Part shown: positions 1 through 8,480 of the stretch, one piece after another
Position numbering within the stretch: the first letter of the stretch is position 1
How the letters are laid out: every line of letters starts with the position of its first letter
Source: Microtetraspora glauca
GTDB taxonomy: Bacteria; Actinomycetota; Actinomycetes; Streptosporangiales; Streptosporangiaceae
NCBI GenBank assembly: GCA_001570385.1
Contig: BBYL01000020.1
Location: 124,001-188,000, forward strand
Reading direction: 5' to 3'
Length of the DNA: 64,000 nt
Translations under genes and position numbers: made by a program
Notes under the pieces: generated by a model
What the model was told of the DNA's origin: nothing
Database searches by the model: none
What the model saw: the letters and a program-made list of their open reading frames with translations, nothing else

Positions 1-1
1 G

Positions 2-151
2 GTGGCCGTCGACGGCCTCAGCCCGGCGGAGGCCGCCGCCGCGCTCGGCATCCGGCAGGGAACCGCCCGAGTCAGGCTCCACCGCGCGCGCCGCGCGCTC
101 CGGCAGATCCCCGGCGTCGTGCCGCCTCTCGTGATGGAAGGACACCGATGA
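2..151 (+). CDS. RNA polymerase ECF-type sigma factor, C-terminal fragment (cut by window edge)
   Basis: Only the last 49 codons are present. They read as the region 4 helix-turn-helix of a sigma-70 family factor: a SPAEAAAALGI helix followed by GTARVRLHRARRAL, the -35 recognition helix typical of ECF factors. The TGA stop overlaps the ATG of the next gene (ATGA at 148-151), so the two are translationally coupled. In actinomycetes this layout usually means the downstream gene is an anti-sigma factor or membrane partner. The target regulon cannot be inferred from this fragment. A generic SigJ/SigK-like or RpoE-like identity is equally possible. Confidence 0.8.
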   Translation: MAVDGLSPAEAAAALGIRQGTARVRLHRARRALRQIPGVVPPLVMEGHR

Positions 152-831
152 ACGACACCTTCGAAGACCGCCTGCTCGCGGCGCTCAAGGCCGAGATGGC
201 CGCCCGGCCGGAGGCGAGGCCCGTCGCGGCGGCGCGCCGGATGACCGGTCGCAGGATCCTGACGGGAGCCGCCGTCCTCGGCGTCGCCGCCACCGCGGCC
301 GTCGCCGTGCCGATGGTGATCGGCGCGCAGACCCCCGCGTACGCGTTGACGAAGAACGCCGACGGCTCGATCAACCTCAAGATCAACGAATTCCGGGATC
401 CGGATCAGGTCGAGAAGGACCTGGCCGACATGGGGGTGCGCGCCGACATCACGTACCTGCCCCTGGGCAAGCGGTGCGCCGACGGCCGGGCGCCCTTTGT
501 GGACGGCGACCGCACCACCACGACCTCCGAGGAACTCCGGAGCAAGGACCCGGCCGTTCAGGAGGAACTGCGGAAGAGGATGGAGAAAACGGTGTCCTAC
601 AAGGCCATCCGGCCCAAGAACGGCATCACGATCTATCCGCGGTACATCAGGCCCGGCCAGATCGTGATGATCGAGGTCGCGGAGAATCCGGTCGAGCCGA
701 CGGTGGACAAGCCGGGGGTCGCCTGGCAGTTCAGCGGCAGGCTGACGGAGGGGCCGGTCAAGCCCTGCCAGGTCGTCGACCAGCCCGGTGCGTTCGAGAT
801 CGGCGACGCCACGCCGCCGCCCGGCAGCTGA
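148..831 (+). CDS. Membrane-anchored protein coupled to ECF sigma factor (CU044_5270-like, possible anti-sigma partner)
   Basis: The 227-residue protein has a basic cytoplasmic stretch of about 35 residues, one hydrophobic segment (about residues 37-58, Ala/Val-rich) and an extracytoplasmic domain of about 165 residues ending in a Pro-rich tail. The external domain has two cysteines (in KRCADG and KPCQV) that could form a disulfide. The ATGA overlap with the sigma factor gene indicates co-expression, and a role in sensing or sequestering the sigma factor is inferred from that alone. No zinc-binding anti-sigma HxxxCxxC motif is visible in the N-terminus, so a classical ZAS anti-sigma factor is unlikely. 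The layout matches the poorly characterised CU044_5270-type proteins that follow ECF sigma genes. Confidence 0.55.
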   Translation: MNDTFEDRLLAALKAEMAARPEARPVAAARRMTGRRILTGAAVLGVAATAAVAVPMVIGAQTPAYALTKNADGSINLKINEFRDPDQVEKDLADMGVRADITYLPLGKRCADGRAPFVDGDRTTTTSEELRSKDPAVQEELRKRMEKTVSYKAIRPKNGITIYPRYIRPGQIVMIEVAENPVEPTVDKPGVAWQFSGRLTEGPVKPCQVVDQPGAFEIGDATPPPGS

Positions 832-933
832 CGCGCGCCGGAGCCCTGACTCCCGTGCGAGCCCGTGGGCGCGGGTGCGGTTCGCGGCGGGCATTGGGGA
901 ACGTGGACGCCCGCGAGTGGGAGACTTTCGGGC

Positions 934-2148
934 ATGGGTGCTCCACAGGTGACGTACGACGATGTCGTCGCCGCACGTGAACTTCTCGCCGGTGTGATCG
1001 TGCAGACTCCGGTCGTGCACTCCAGAGTGCTGTCCGAAATGCTCGGCGGCCCGGTCCATCTCAAGTGCGAGAACCTCCAGCGCGCCGGATCCTTCAAGGT
1101 GCGCGGGGCGTACGTCCGGATCGCGCGGCTCACCGACGAGGAGCGGGCCCGTGGTGTGGTCGCCGCCAGCGCGGGCAACCACGCCCAGGGGGTGGCGTTC
1201 GCGTCGGGGCTGCTCGGCGCGAAGTCGAGGGTCTACATGCCCGAGGGCGCTCCGCTGCCCAAGGTCGAGGCCACCCGCGCGTACGGCGCCGACGTCGTCT
1301 TCGCGGGGCACACGGTCGATGTGGCGCTGCAGGCGGCCAAGGACGACGCGGAGCGGTCGGGGGCGGTGTTCATCCACCCTTTCGATCACCCTGACGTGGT
1401 CGCCGGGCAGGGGACGATCGGGCTGGAGATCCTGGAGCAGTTCCCCGAAACCGGCACGATCGTCCTCCCCATCGGCGGCGGCGGGCTCGCGGCGGGCGTC
1501 GCCCTCGCGGTGAAGTCGCTCCGCCCCGGCATCAGGATCGTCGGCGTCCAGGCCGAACGCGCGGCGGCCTATCCGGAGTCACTCGCCGCCGGCCATCCGG
1601 TCATGGTGGAACCCACCTCCACGATGGCCGACGGCATCGCGGTCGGACGCCCGGGTGAGCTGCCGTTCGAGCTGATCCACTACCTGGTGGACAGCGTCGT
1701 CACGGTGTCGGAGGAGACGCTGTCCCGGGCGCTGCTGCTCTGCCTCGAACGCTCGAAGCTGGTCGTGGAGCCCGCGGGTGTGGCCGGGGTGGCCGCCCTG
1801 CTCGACCACCCGCACGCGTTCGAGCCGCCGGTGGTGGCGGTGCTCTCGGGCGGCAACATCGATCCGCTGCTGCTCTCCAAGGTGCTGCGGCACGGTCTCG
1901 CGGCGGCGGGGCGCTATCTCGCCTTCCGCATCCGGCTGACCGACCGGCCCGGTGCCCTGGCGGCGCTGCTCGCCAGGCTCGCGGATCTCGGCGCGAACGT
2001 GCTCGACGTGGTGCACGAGCGGGTCGCGCCGAGGCTCCATCTCGACGAGGCCGAGGTCCTGCTGCAGCTGGAGACCCGTGGGCCCGCGCACTGCGACGAG
2101 GTCCTCGGCGCCCTGCGCCGCGACGGCTACAAGCTCAGCTTCGGCTAG
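934..2148 (+). CDS. ilvA: Threonine ammonia-lyase (threonine dehydratase), PLP-dependent, with C-terminal ACT-type domain
   Basis: This enzyme deaminates L-threonine to 2-oxobutanoate, the first step from threonine to isoleucine, or a degradative route. The fold-type II PLP enzyme has its Schiff-base lysine in SFKVRGA (Lys55), the SAGNHAQG substrate loop and the glycine-rich PIGGGGLAAG phosphate-binding loop. Residues from about 325 on (FRIRLTDRPGALAALLARL) form a single ACT-like regulatory domain. At 404 residues it has the usual actinobacterial length and is shorter than E. coli IlvA, which carries two regulatory repeats. The ATG at 934 is chosen because the protein then begins with the conserved catalytic-domain helix (YDDVVAARELL). 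It stands alone, with no other isoleucine genes nearby, so biosynthetic versus catabolic use is open. Confidence 0.9.
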   Translation: MGAPQVTYDDVVAARELLAGVIVQTPVVHSRVLSEMLGGPVHLKCENLQRAGSFKVRGAYVRIARLTDEERARGVVAASAGNHAQGVAFASGLLGAKSRVYMPEGAPLPKVEATRAYGADVVFAGHTVDVALQAAKDDAERSGAVFIHPFDHPDVVAGQGTIGLEILEQFPETGTIVLPIGGGGLAAGVALAVKSLRPGIRIVGVQAERAAAYPESLAAGHPVMVEPTSTMADGIAVGRPGELPFELIHYLVDSVVTVSEETLSRALLLCLERSKLVVEPAGVAGVAALLDHPHAFEPPVVAVLSGGNIDPLLLSKVLRHGLAAAGRYLAFRIRLTDRPGALAALLARLADLGANVLDVVHERVAPRLHLDEAEVLLQLETRGPAHCDEVLGALRRDGYKLSFG

Positions 2149-2153
2149 CCTCG

Positions 2154-2195
2154 CTGCTCGCTGCTCGCTGCTCGCTGCTCGCCGCTCGGCGCTCG
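2154..2195. repeat. Six tandem 7-bp units (CTGCTCG type)
   Basis: Four exact copies of CTGCTCG (2154-2181) are followed by two variants (CCGCTCG, GCGCTCG) in the gap between the convergent threonine dehydratase and M1 peptidase genes. It is a simple-sequence array of the slipped-strand type. No hairpin plus T-run is visible, so it is not obviously a terminator. Confidence 0.8.
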
Positions 2196-2235
2196 GCGAG
2201 GCCGAGGCCGAGGCGGACGCGGCCGAGTGCTCAGG

Positions 2236-3702
2236 TCAGCCGAGCGCGGGGCGGGTGGGCTGGAAGAGCCAGGCGTCGAAGAGCGGGCCCAGCTTCTTGC
2301 CGGACGTCTTCTCCGCCATGGCGATGAACTCGTCCGTCGTGACATTTCCGTACTTGTAGGTCGCCGCCCACTTCTTGATCAGGGCGAAGAACGCGTCGTC
2401 GCCGATCTCTTTGCGCAGGGCGTGCAGCGTCATGGCACCGCGCGTGTAGACGGAGTCGTTGAACAGGTCGTCGCGCTGGGCCTTGCCGGGCGGGTAGCTC
2501 CACATCGCGTTGGCCGTGTCGGCGTACGACGTCCGGAACATCTGGTCGGCGGTCGAGCCGCCCGAGTGCTCGGACCACAGCCACTCGGCGTACGACGCGA
2601 AGCCCTCGTTCAGCCACAGGTCCTGCCAGCGCTTGATGCTCAGGCTGTCGCCGAACCACTGGTGTGCCAGCTCGTGGGCGATGATGCTCGAATCGGGCGC
2701 GAAGCCGCCGTAGATGGGCTTGGTCTGGTTCTCCAGGGCGTAGCCAGCCTCGTAGTCGTCCACCACGCCGCCGGTCGAGGAGAACGGGTACGGCCCGAAC
2801 ACCGTCGTCCAGTAATCGGTGATCTGAGCGGTCTTGGTGTAGAGGAGGTCGAGCGTGTTGCGGTACTTCGGGTCCGTCGCGGCGTAGACGGGGATGCCGC
2901 CCGGCGAGGTTCCGGTGCGGACGTCGAACTTCCCGGTCGTCATGGTCGCGAGATAGCTCGCCATGGGGTGCTTCTCACGCCACACGAACGTCGTCTTGCC
3001 GCCGCTGGTCGTCGGCTCGCCGACCTGCTCGCCGTTGGCGATCGCCGTCAGGCCCGTAGGGACGGTGATCTCGAAGTCGTATGTGGCCTTGTCGGCGGGG
3101 TGGTCGTTGGACGGGAACCATGTCTTGGCCCCGTCGGGCTCCGCGGTGACGAAGGCCCCGTCGGGCGTCGGGATGAACCCGTAACTGCCCAGGTTGGAGG
3201 AGTTGCGCACCGGATCCGGCACGCCGGAGTAGTCGACGGTGACGGTGAAGGGCGCGTCCTTCGCGATCATCTTGGGCGCCGTGACGACCAGTTCGTCGCC
3301 ATCCCGGGTGAACGTCGCGTCGGAGTTCCCCACGGTCACCCGGCTCACCGTGAACCCGTGCAGGTCCAGATCGAACCGTGACAGGTCCTGTACGGCTTTC
3401 GCCTGGATGGAGGTGCTGCCGGCGAGCATCCTGGACGCGGGATCGTAGGACAGCTTCAGCGTGTAGTGCCCGGCGTCGTATCCGCCGTTGCCGTCCAAGG
3501 GGAACGTCGGGTCGCCGATCCCGGGGGCACCGACCGCATCGGAACGGTCCACGCCGGAGCCGGGCGATGCGGCGGCGTGCCCCGGTGCGGACGTGCTCCT
3601 CCCGCCAGGGCCGGTGACCGCGCCCTCGGAGGGCGCGCAGCCGATCAGGGAGATCAGGACGAGCGCGGCGAACGTGGTGGTCAGTCGGCGTGCGGCCATC
3701 AT
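2236..3702 (-). CDS. Secreted M1-family zinc metallopeptidase (lipoprotein)
   Basis: An aminopeptidase N-like enzyme exported as a lipoprotein. The signal peptide ends in a lipobox, LIGC (Cys about 22). The catalytic motif HELAHQWFG (His343, Glu344, His347) is followed by WLNEGFASY, which supplies the third zinc ligand. The GxMEN exopeptidase motif appears as ALEN. The protein has about 488 residues, with the N-terminal beta domain and thermolysin-like domain but no C-terminal helical ARM domain, as is common for short actinobacterial members. ATG 3702 is preceded at 6 nt by a TAGTCT -10 box and lacks a Shine-Dalgarno, so leaderless translation is likely. It probably trims extracellular or cell-wall-associated peptides. 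Confidence 0.88.
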   Translation of the reverse strand: MMAARRLTTTFAALVLISLIGCAPSEGAVTGPGGRSTSAPGHAAASPGSGVDRSDAVGAPGIGDPTFPLDGNGGYDAGHYTLKLSYDPASRMLAGSTSIQAKAVQDLSRFDLDLHGFTVSRVTVGNSDATFTRDGDELVVTAPKMIAKDAPFTVTVDYSGVPDPVRNSSNLGSYGFIPTPDGAFVTAEPDGAKTWFPSNDHPADKATYDFEITVPTGLTAIANGEQVGEPTTSGGKTTFVWREKHPMASYLATMTTGKFDVRTGTSPGGIPVYAATDPKYRNTLDLLYTKTAQITDYWTTVFGPYPFSSTGGVVDDYEAGYALENQTKPIYGGFAPDSSIIAHELAHQWFGDSLSIKRWQDLWLNEGFASYAEWLWSEHSGGSTADQMFRTSYADTANAMWSYPPGKAQRDDLFNDSVYTRGAMTLHALRKEIGDDAFFALIKKWAATYKYGNVTTDEFIAMAEKTSGKKLGPLFDAWLFQPTRPALG

Positions 3703-3708
3703 CAAGCC

Positions 3709-3714
3709 AGACTA
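3709..3714 (-). promoter_or_regulatory. -10 box (TAGTCT) for leaderless M1 peptidase transcript
   Basis: On the minus strand TAGTCT lies 6 nt upstream of ATG 3702, with no Shine-Dalgarno between. Spacing and sequence match the TANNNT -10 of leaderless actinobacterial mRNAs. Confidence 0.45.
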
Positions 3715-3760
3715 TGCGAGGTGGTCGGCGCCCTTCTCCACGTGTCCCCACGCATCCAGC

Positions 3761-4270
3761 TCACGCGTCGACGACGAGCGTCCCCGCGGCCTTGTCGTGC
3801 AGCGCCTGCTTCCTCCCGTCGAACACGATCCATCCGAGGTCCAGGATCCAGAGGCAGCACAGCCAGGCCAGCACGATTTCCGTGAGCTGCCGGACGGCGG
3901 CCTGTCCCACCCCGATGCGCTGCCCGTTCTCGCGGACCACCCGCATCCCGAAAATCTTCTTTCCGGGGGTCTGGCCGTTCCAGAACGCATGGAAGAGCCA
4001 GTAATAGAGGAAGCCGACGATGCTCGCGAGATAGGTGTGCGTGACGTCCACGAGGGTCACCGTCCCGGTCGTCGGCTCCTTGACGATCCGCCACGACGTC
4101 CAGACGAGCGGCGACGAGATGATGGCCACGATGACGATGTCGAAGACGCCGGCGAACAGGCGGCGCCAGCGGCCGGCGAGCGAGGGAGCCGCCGGCCCGA
4201 GAGGCGGCGGCTCCCACGGCGTCCGCGGGTCTGGTCGCGGTTCGCCTTCAGGCGGAAACGGTGGCTCCAT
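3761..4270 (-). CDS. RDD family membrane protein
   Basis: A polytopic inner-membrane protein of about 169 residues. After a Pro-rich cytoplasmic N-terminus it has GRWRRLFAGVFDIVIVAII, a variant of the RDD signature, then further hydrophobic segments around YLASIVGFLYYWLFHAFW and ILAWLCCLWILDLGWIVF. NGQTPGKKIFGMRVV is the conserved loop between the first two RDD helices. RDD proteins are often of unknown function; some act in ion homeostasis or as Tat-related accessories. It stands alone between the M1 peptidase and hppD, all on the minus strand. An in-frame GTG at 4291 is an alternative start. Confidence 0.8.
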   Translation of the reverse strand: MEPPFPPEGEPRPDPRTPWEPPPLGPAAPSLAGRWRRLFAGVFDIVIVAIISSPLVWTSWRIVKEPTTGTVTLVDVTHTYLASIVGFLYYWLFHAFWNGQTPGKKIFGMRVVRENGQRIGVGQAAVRQLTEIVLAWLCCLWILDLGWIVFDGRKQALHDKAAGTLVVDA

Positions 4271-4324
4271 GACCTTGTGGTCACCGGGCACCGGCCACCC
4301 GAAAGCCGCCGCCGCGCAAAATCG

Positions 4325-5416
4325 CTAAAGGTTTCCGCGCAGTTCCTGCTCGCGCTCGATCGCCTCGAACAGGGCCTTGAAGTTCCCCTTGCCGAAACCG
4401 AGGGATCCGTGCCGCTCGATCAGCTCGAAGAACACCGTGGGCCGGTCCTGGACCGGCTTGGTGAAGATCTGCAGCAGGTAGCCGTCCTCGTCCCGGTCGA
4501 CCAGGATCCGCCGCTTCTTCAGCTCCTCGACCGGCACCCGGACCTTGCCGATCCGCTCGCGCAGCTCGGGGTCGTCGTAGTACGAGTCGGGCGTCTCCAG
4601 GAACTGCAGCCCGGCCTCCCGCATGCGGTCGACGGCCGAGAGGATGTCGTTCGTCGCGAGCGCGATGTGCTGGACGCCCGGCCCGCCGTAGAACTCGAGG
4701 AACTCGTCGATCTGCGACTTGCGCTTCCCGGGCGCCGGCTCGTTCAGCGGGAACTTGACCTTGCGGCTGCCGTTGGCGACCACCTTCGACATCAGCGCGG
4801 AGTACTCGGTCGCGATGTCGTCGCCGATGAACTCGGCCATGCGGGTGAATCCCATGACCCGCTCGTAGAACTCGACCCACTCCTCCATGCGCTCGACGTT
4901 GCCGACGCAGTGGTCGATCGCCTGGAACATCCGGTCCCCGGGCTCGACGATCGGCTCGGCGGCGACGTATCCGGGCAGGTAGGGCCCCGAATAGTTGGAC
5001 CTGTCCACGAGCGTGTGCCGGGTCTCCCCGTAGGTCGCGATCACCGCGAGCATCACCTTGCCGTGCTCGTCCTCGATCCCGTACGGCTCGGTGATGCCGG
5101 TGGCGCCACGCTCCAGCGCGGTCCGGTAGGCGCTCTCCACGTCCGGTACGTCGAGCGCCAGGTCGATCACGCCGTCACCGTGTTCGGCGACGTGCCGGGC
5201 CACCGGAGTGCCGGGCCGTACGGCGCCGCGGAGTTCGAACCGGGCACCTCCGGACGTCAGCACGTAGGCGACCTCGTCGCGGCTGCCGTTCTCCGGGCCC
5301 CGGTACGCGACCAGGCGCATCCCGAAGGCGGTCGAGTAGTAGTGGGCCGCCTGCTTGGCGTTGCCCACCGCGAAGACGACCGCGTCCATGCCATGCACAG
5401 GGAACATATCGCTCAT
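4325..5416 (-). CDS. hppD: 4-hydroxyphenylpyruvate dioxygenase
   Basis: This Fe(II) enzyme converts 4-hydroxyphenylpyruvate to homogentisate in tyrosine catabolism. The 363-residue protein has the two-barrel VOC fold. The iron ligands are visible as His169 (FQAIDHCVGN), His250 (GVQHIALAT) and Glu331 (VFFELIERHG). The C-terminal GFGKGNFKALFEAIE helix gates the active site. Length and motifs are fully standard. It is transcribed divergently from an Lrp/AsnC regulator with under 100 bp between starts, which suggests local control by aromatic amino acids. Homogentisate dioxygenase is not in this window. Confidence 0.95.
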   Translation of the reverse strand: MSDMFPVHGMDAVVFAVGNAKQAAHYYSTAFGMRLVAYRGPENGSRDEVAYVLTSGGARFELRGAVRPGTPVARHVAEHGDGVIDLALDVPDVESAYRTALERGATGITEPYGIEDEHGKVMLAVIATYGETRHTLVDRSNYSGPYLPGYVAAEPIVEPGDRMFQAIDHCVGNVERMEEWVEFYERVMGFTRMAEFIGDDIATEYSALMSKVVANGSRKVKFPLNEPAPGKRKSQIDEFLEFYGGPGVQHIALATNDILSAVDRMREAGLQFLETPDSYYDDPELRERIGKVRVPVEELKKRRILVDRDEDGYLLQIFTKPVQDRPTVFFELIERHGSLGFGKGNFKALFEAIEREQELRGNL

Positions 5417-5512
5417 GCCGTCACTGTCGGACTATCTGGCCAAGGTGTGCAACACATGGAAAAATCAGTAGACAATCTGCCCAGTTATCGACCCCGAACC
5501 TGGGAGAACGTT

Positions 5513-5983
5513 GTGACCATTGATCAGCTGGATGTACGGCTCATCTCGATGCTGGCCGCCGAGCCCCGCATCGGCGTGCTGGAGTGCTCGCGGCGTCTCA
5601 ACGTGGCGCGCGGCACCGTCCAGGCCAGGCTCGACCGCATGGTGGAGCGCGGGGTGATCACGGGGTATGGCCCCGACATCGATCCGACCGCGATCGGATA
5701 CGGCGTGACGGCCTTCGTGACCCTGCAGATCAGGCAGGTCAGCGGGCACAGCCCGGTCGTCGATCGGCTCGCGCTCGTGCCCGAGGTGCTGGAGGTCCAC
5801 ACCATCACCGGCGGCGGTGACATGCTGTGCCGGGTGGTCGCCCGTAGCAACGCCGACCTCCAGCGTGTCATCGATCTCATCGTCGACGTCGACGGCGTCG
5901 TGCGCACCTCGTCGGTGATCGCCCTGGACACGCCCGTGCCGTACCGGACCCTGCCGCTCGTCGCGGCGGCGAACCGGAACTGA
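5513..5983 (+). CDS. Lrp/AsnC family transcriptional regulator
   Basis: A DNA-binding regulator of about 156 residues. The N-terminal winged helix (IDQLDVRLISMLAAEPRIGVLECSR, then NVARGTVQARLDRM) is followed by the RAM/ACT ligand-binding domain (VTAFVTLQI...VLEVHTITGGGDMLCRVVA). GTG 5513 is chosen because GGGAG lies about 7 nt upstream and the protein then has family length; an in-frame ATG at 5456 would add 19 unsupported residues. It is divergent from hppD, so it probably controls tyrosine catabolism, as Lrp-type regulators beside hppD do in other actinomycetes. Confidence 0.88.
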   Translation: MTIDQLDVRLISMLAAEPRIGVLECSRRLNVARGTVQARLDRMVERGVITGYGPDIDPTAIGYGVTAFVTLQIRQVSGHSPVVDRLALVPEVLEVHTITGGGDMLCRVVARSNADLQRVIDLIVDVDGVVRTSSVIALDTPVPYRTLPLVAAANRN

Positions 5984-6009
5984 TACCGGGACCGCCCAGG
6001 GGCCGCACC

Positions 6010-6053
6010 GGGACCGGATCGGGACCGGATCGGGACCGGATCGGGACGGGATC
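6010..6053. repeat. Four tandem 11-bp units (GGGACCGGATC)
   Basis: Three exact copies (6010-6042) and a fourth with one change lie in the 262-bp gap between the Lrp regulator and the penicillin-binding protein gene. Shorter GGGA-rich variants flank the array. Function is unknown; it could be a variable-number repeat upstream of a cell-wall gene. Confidence 0.85.
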
Positions 6054-6245
6054 GGGAACCGCGACCGAAACGGGATCCGGTACCGCGGCCGGGGGCGTGA
6101 ACAAGGCGCTGAAACCGGAACAGGGGCCGGAACTCAGAAAGAAGCAGCCCACAGTACGCCAAGCATCGTTATCCCTCGTTTACCTTTGAATGGTTCGCCC
6201 AGGCGTCGCGAGGGCAGCGAGAGCGTGAGCAACCGGGGGTAGCGC

Positions 6246-8471
6246 GTGGAGACCGACGAGATTCCGGAGCAGCCGTCCGGGCCGGAGCAGCCCTTCGGCG
6301 CGGAGTCGCCGTCCGAGCCGAAGCGAAAACGGCCGAGGAGGAGGCGGCTCCTCAGGATCGCGTTGATCGTGTTCGGGGTCTGCGTGGGCGCGGTGGTCGG
6401 CCTGTTCGGCGTCATCTGGGTGATGACGCCGATCCCCGACACGACGCAGGACCTCGCGACCGCGCAGGGGTCGGTCATCTACTACAGGAACGGCAAGAGC
6501 GTCCTGGCCACTCAGGGCACCAACCGCAAGAACGTGCCGCTCAGTGAGGTGCCCGAGCCGGTCAGGCAGGCCGTCATCGCCGCCGAGAACCGGACGTTCT
6601 ACAACGACCAGGGCGTTTCCCTGTCGGGCACCGCGCGGGCGGTGTGGTCGACGGTCACCGGGCAGCAGCTCCAGGGCGGCTCCACGATCACCCAGCAGCT
6701 GGTCCGCAACTACTACAGCGGGCTCAGCCAGGAGCGTTCCGTCGAGCGCAAGCTCAAGGAGATCATGATCGCCCTCAAGGTGGATCGCTCCAAATCCAAG
6801 GACTGGGTCCTGGAGCAGTACCTCAACACCATCTACTTCGGTCGCGGCGCGTACGGCATCCAGGCCGCGTCCCAGGCGTACTTCGGCAAGAACACGCGGG
6901 ACCTCACCCCGGCCGAGGGCGCCTACCTCGCCGCGGTGATCCAGCAGCCGTCCCGCTTCGCCAACCCCAAGGGCACCGATCTCGACGCGGCCAAGAGCCG
7001 CTGGCAGGCCGTCGTCGACGGCATGGTCCAGACCCGGGCGATGACGGGTGAGCAGGCCGCGGCCCTCACCTTCCCCACGCTGGCCAAGCAGAAGGCCCCG
7101 CTCACGCTCGACGGCCAGAACGGTTTCATGGTCGCCCAGGTCACGGCCGAGCTGAACCGGCTGGGCTACACCGACGAGGACATCAGCCAGGGCGGCCTGA
7201 AGATCACCACGACGTTCGACAAGAAGCTGATGAAGCTCGCCGAGCGGTCGGTGAAGTCGGTCCTGCCCGACAACATGCCGCAGAAGGTGCGCACCGGCCT
7301 CGCCGCCGTCGATCCCGCCACGGGCGAGGTCCTCGCGTTCTACGGCGGCAGGTACGAGTCCAACCAGTACGACAACGCCTTCTCCGCCAAGGTCCAGGCG
7401 GGATCGACCTTCAAGCCGTACACGCTGGCCGCCGCGCTGGAGAACGGCTACGGCCTGACCAGCCGGGTCAACGGCAACTCGCCGATGCGGATCGCCTCGG
7501 CCACCATCCCGAACTCCGGCGGCCAGTCGTACGGCTCGTCCATCGACCTCGTCCAGGCCACCCGCAACTCGGTGAACACCGCGTTCGTGGACCTGGGGCA
7601 GCAGGTCGGCCTCGGCAAGGTCGCAGAGGCGGCAGAGGCGGCGGGCATCCCCGCGGATCAGCTCACCCAGCACCGGGCCGCCGCCACGTTCCCCCTCGGC
7701 GTCGCCTCGGTGAGCGCCGTCCAGCAGGCGTCCGGGTTCGGAACGTTCGCGGCTCAGGGCATCCATCACGACGTCCACGTGATCCGCTCGATCACCGACG
7801 CAGACGGCAACACGCGGAAGATCACCGCGCCGGGCAGGCGGGCGTTCAGCGAGGACACCGCCGCCGACACGACGTACGCGCTGGAGCAGGTGGTGCGGGG
7901 CGGCACCGGCACCGCGGCGCAGCTGTCCGACCGGCCGGTCGCCGGAAAGACGGGGACCACCGACAAGTCGGCCGCCGTCTGGTTCACCGGTTACGTGCCG
8001 CAGCTCTCCGTCGCGGTCAACATGTTCCGCGACGACAACAAGGCGGTGGAGGTGCCCGGATACGGCGCCTTGTACGGCGGAACGCTGCCCGCGCAGATCT
8101 GGAAGCAGTTCATGTCGGAGGCGATGGACGGCAAGCCCGTCAAGGACTTCCCCGATCCGTCGTCCTACTACTACGGCGGATACGACTCCTACGACCCGTA
8201 CGGGTCGTATGGCGGCTACGACCGCTACGGCGACCGCTACGGTGACCGGTTCAACCGGGACAACGGGGGCGACGGCGGGAACGCGTCGCCCAGCCCGCAA
8301 CCGTCCGCCACCGATCCGGGGACCCCGGACCCCGGAAGGCCCGACGGCGGTGAGACCACCGGACCCGGCCGGCCCGACGGGGACGGCGGGACCGGCGGCA
8401 CGGGAGGCTCCACGGAGCCGCCGGGGAACACCGACCACACCGAGGCGCCGCCCGACCAGCCGACGCAGTGA
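6246..8471 (+). CDS. Class A penicillin-binding protein (glycosyltransferase GT51 / transpeptidase)
   Basis: A bifunctional peptidoglycan synthase at the outer face of the membrane, 741 residues from GTG 6246. A basic cytoplasmic tail (KRKRPRRRR) and one membrane helix (about 37-61) precede the GT51 domain, with catalytic Glu114 in AAENRTFY and the GGSTITQQLVRN motif. The transpeptidase domain has STFK (Ser387), SVN (Ser442) and KTGTTD (Lys568). The last ~100 residues are a Tyr/Gly-rich stretch followed by a Gly/Pro/Asp-rich unstructured tail, which may reach into the wall. No PASTA domain is present. It stands alone; an 11-bp repeat array lies in its upstream region. Confidence 0.95.
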   Translation: METDEIPEQPSGPEQPFGAESPSEPKRKRPRRRRLLRIALIVFGVCVGAVVGLFGVIWVMTPIPDTTQDLATAQGSVIYYRNGKSVLATQGTNRKNVPLSEVPEPVRQAVIAAENRTFYNDQGVSLSGTARAVWSTVTGQQLQGGSTITQQLVRNYYSGLSQERSVERKLKEIMIALKVDRSKSKDWVLEQYLNTIYFGRGAYGIQAASQAYFGKNTRDLTPAEGAYLAAVIQQPSRFANPKGTDLDAAKSRWQAVVDGMVQTRAMTGEQAAALTFPTLAKQKAPLTLDGQNGFMVAQVTAELNRLGYTDEDISQGGLKITTTFDKKLMKLAERSVKSVLPDNMPQKVRTGLAAVDPATGEVLAFYGGRYESNQYDNAFSAKVQAGSTFKPYTLAAALENGYGLTSRVNGNSPMRIASATIPNSGGQSYGSSIDLVQATRNSVNTAFVDLGQQVGLGKVAEAAEAAGIPADQLTQHRAAATFPLGVASVSAVQQASGFGTFAAQGIHHDVHVIRSITDADGNTRKITAPGRRAFSEDTAADTTYALEQVVRGGTGTAAQLSDRPVAGKTGTTDKSAAVWFTGYVPQLSVAVNMFRDDNKAVEVPGYGALYGGTLPAQIWKQFMSEAMDGKPVKDFPDPSSYYYGGYDSYDPYGSYGGYDRYGDRYGDRFNRDNGGDGGNASPSPQPSATDPGTPDPGRPDGGETTGPGRPDGDGGTGGTGGSTEPPGNTDHTEAPPDQPTQ

Positions 8472-8480
8472 CCTGACTCC

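Noticed and set aside
3488..5455. Very long plus-strand open frame running into the Lrp gene
   Set aside because: It is antisense to the M1 peptidase, RDD and hppD genes, whose motifs are unmistakable. Only the part from 5513 is coding.
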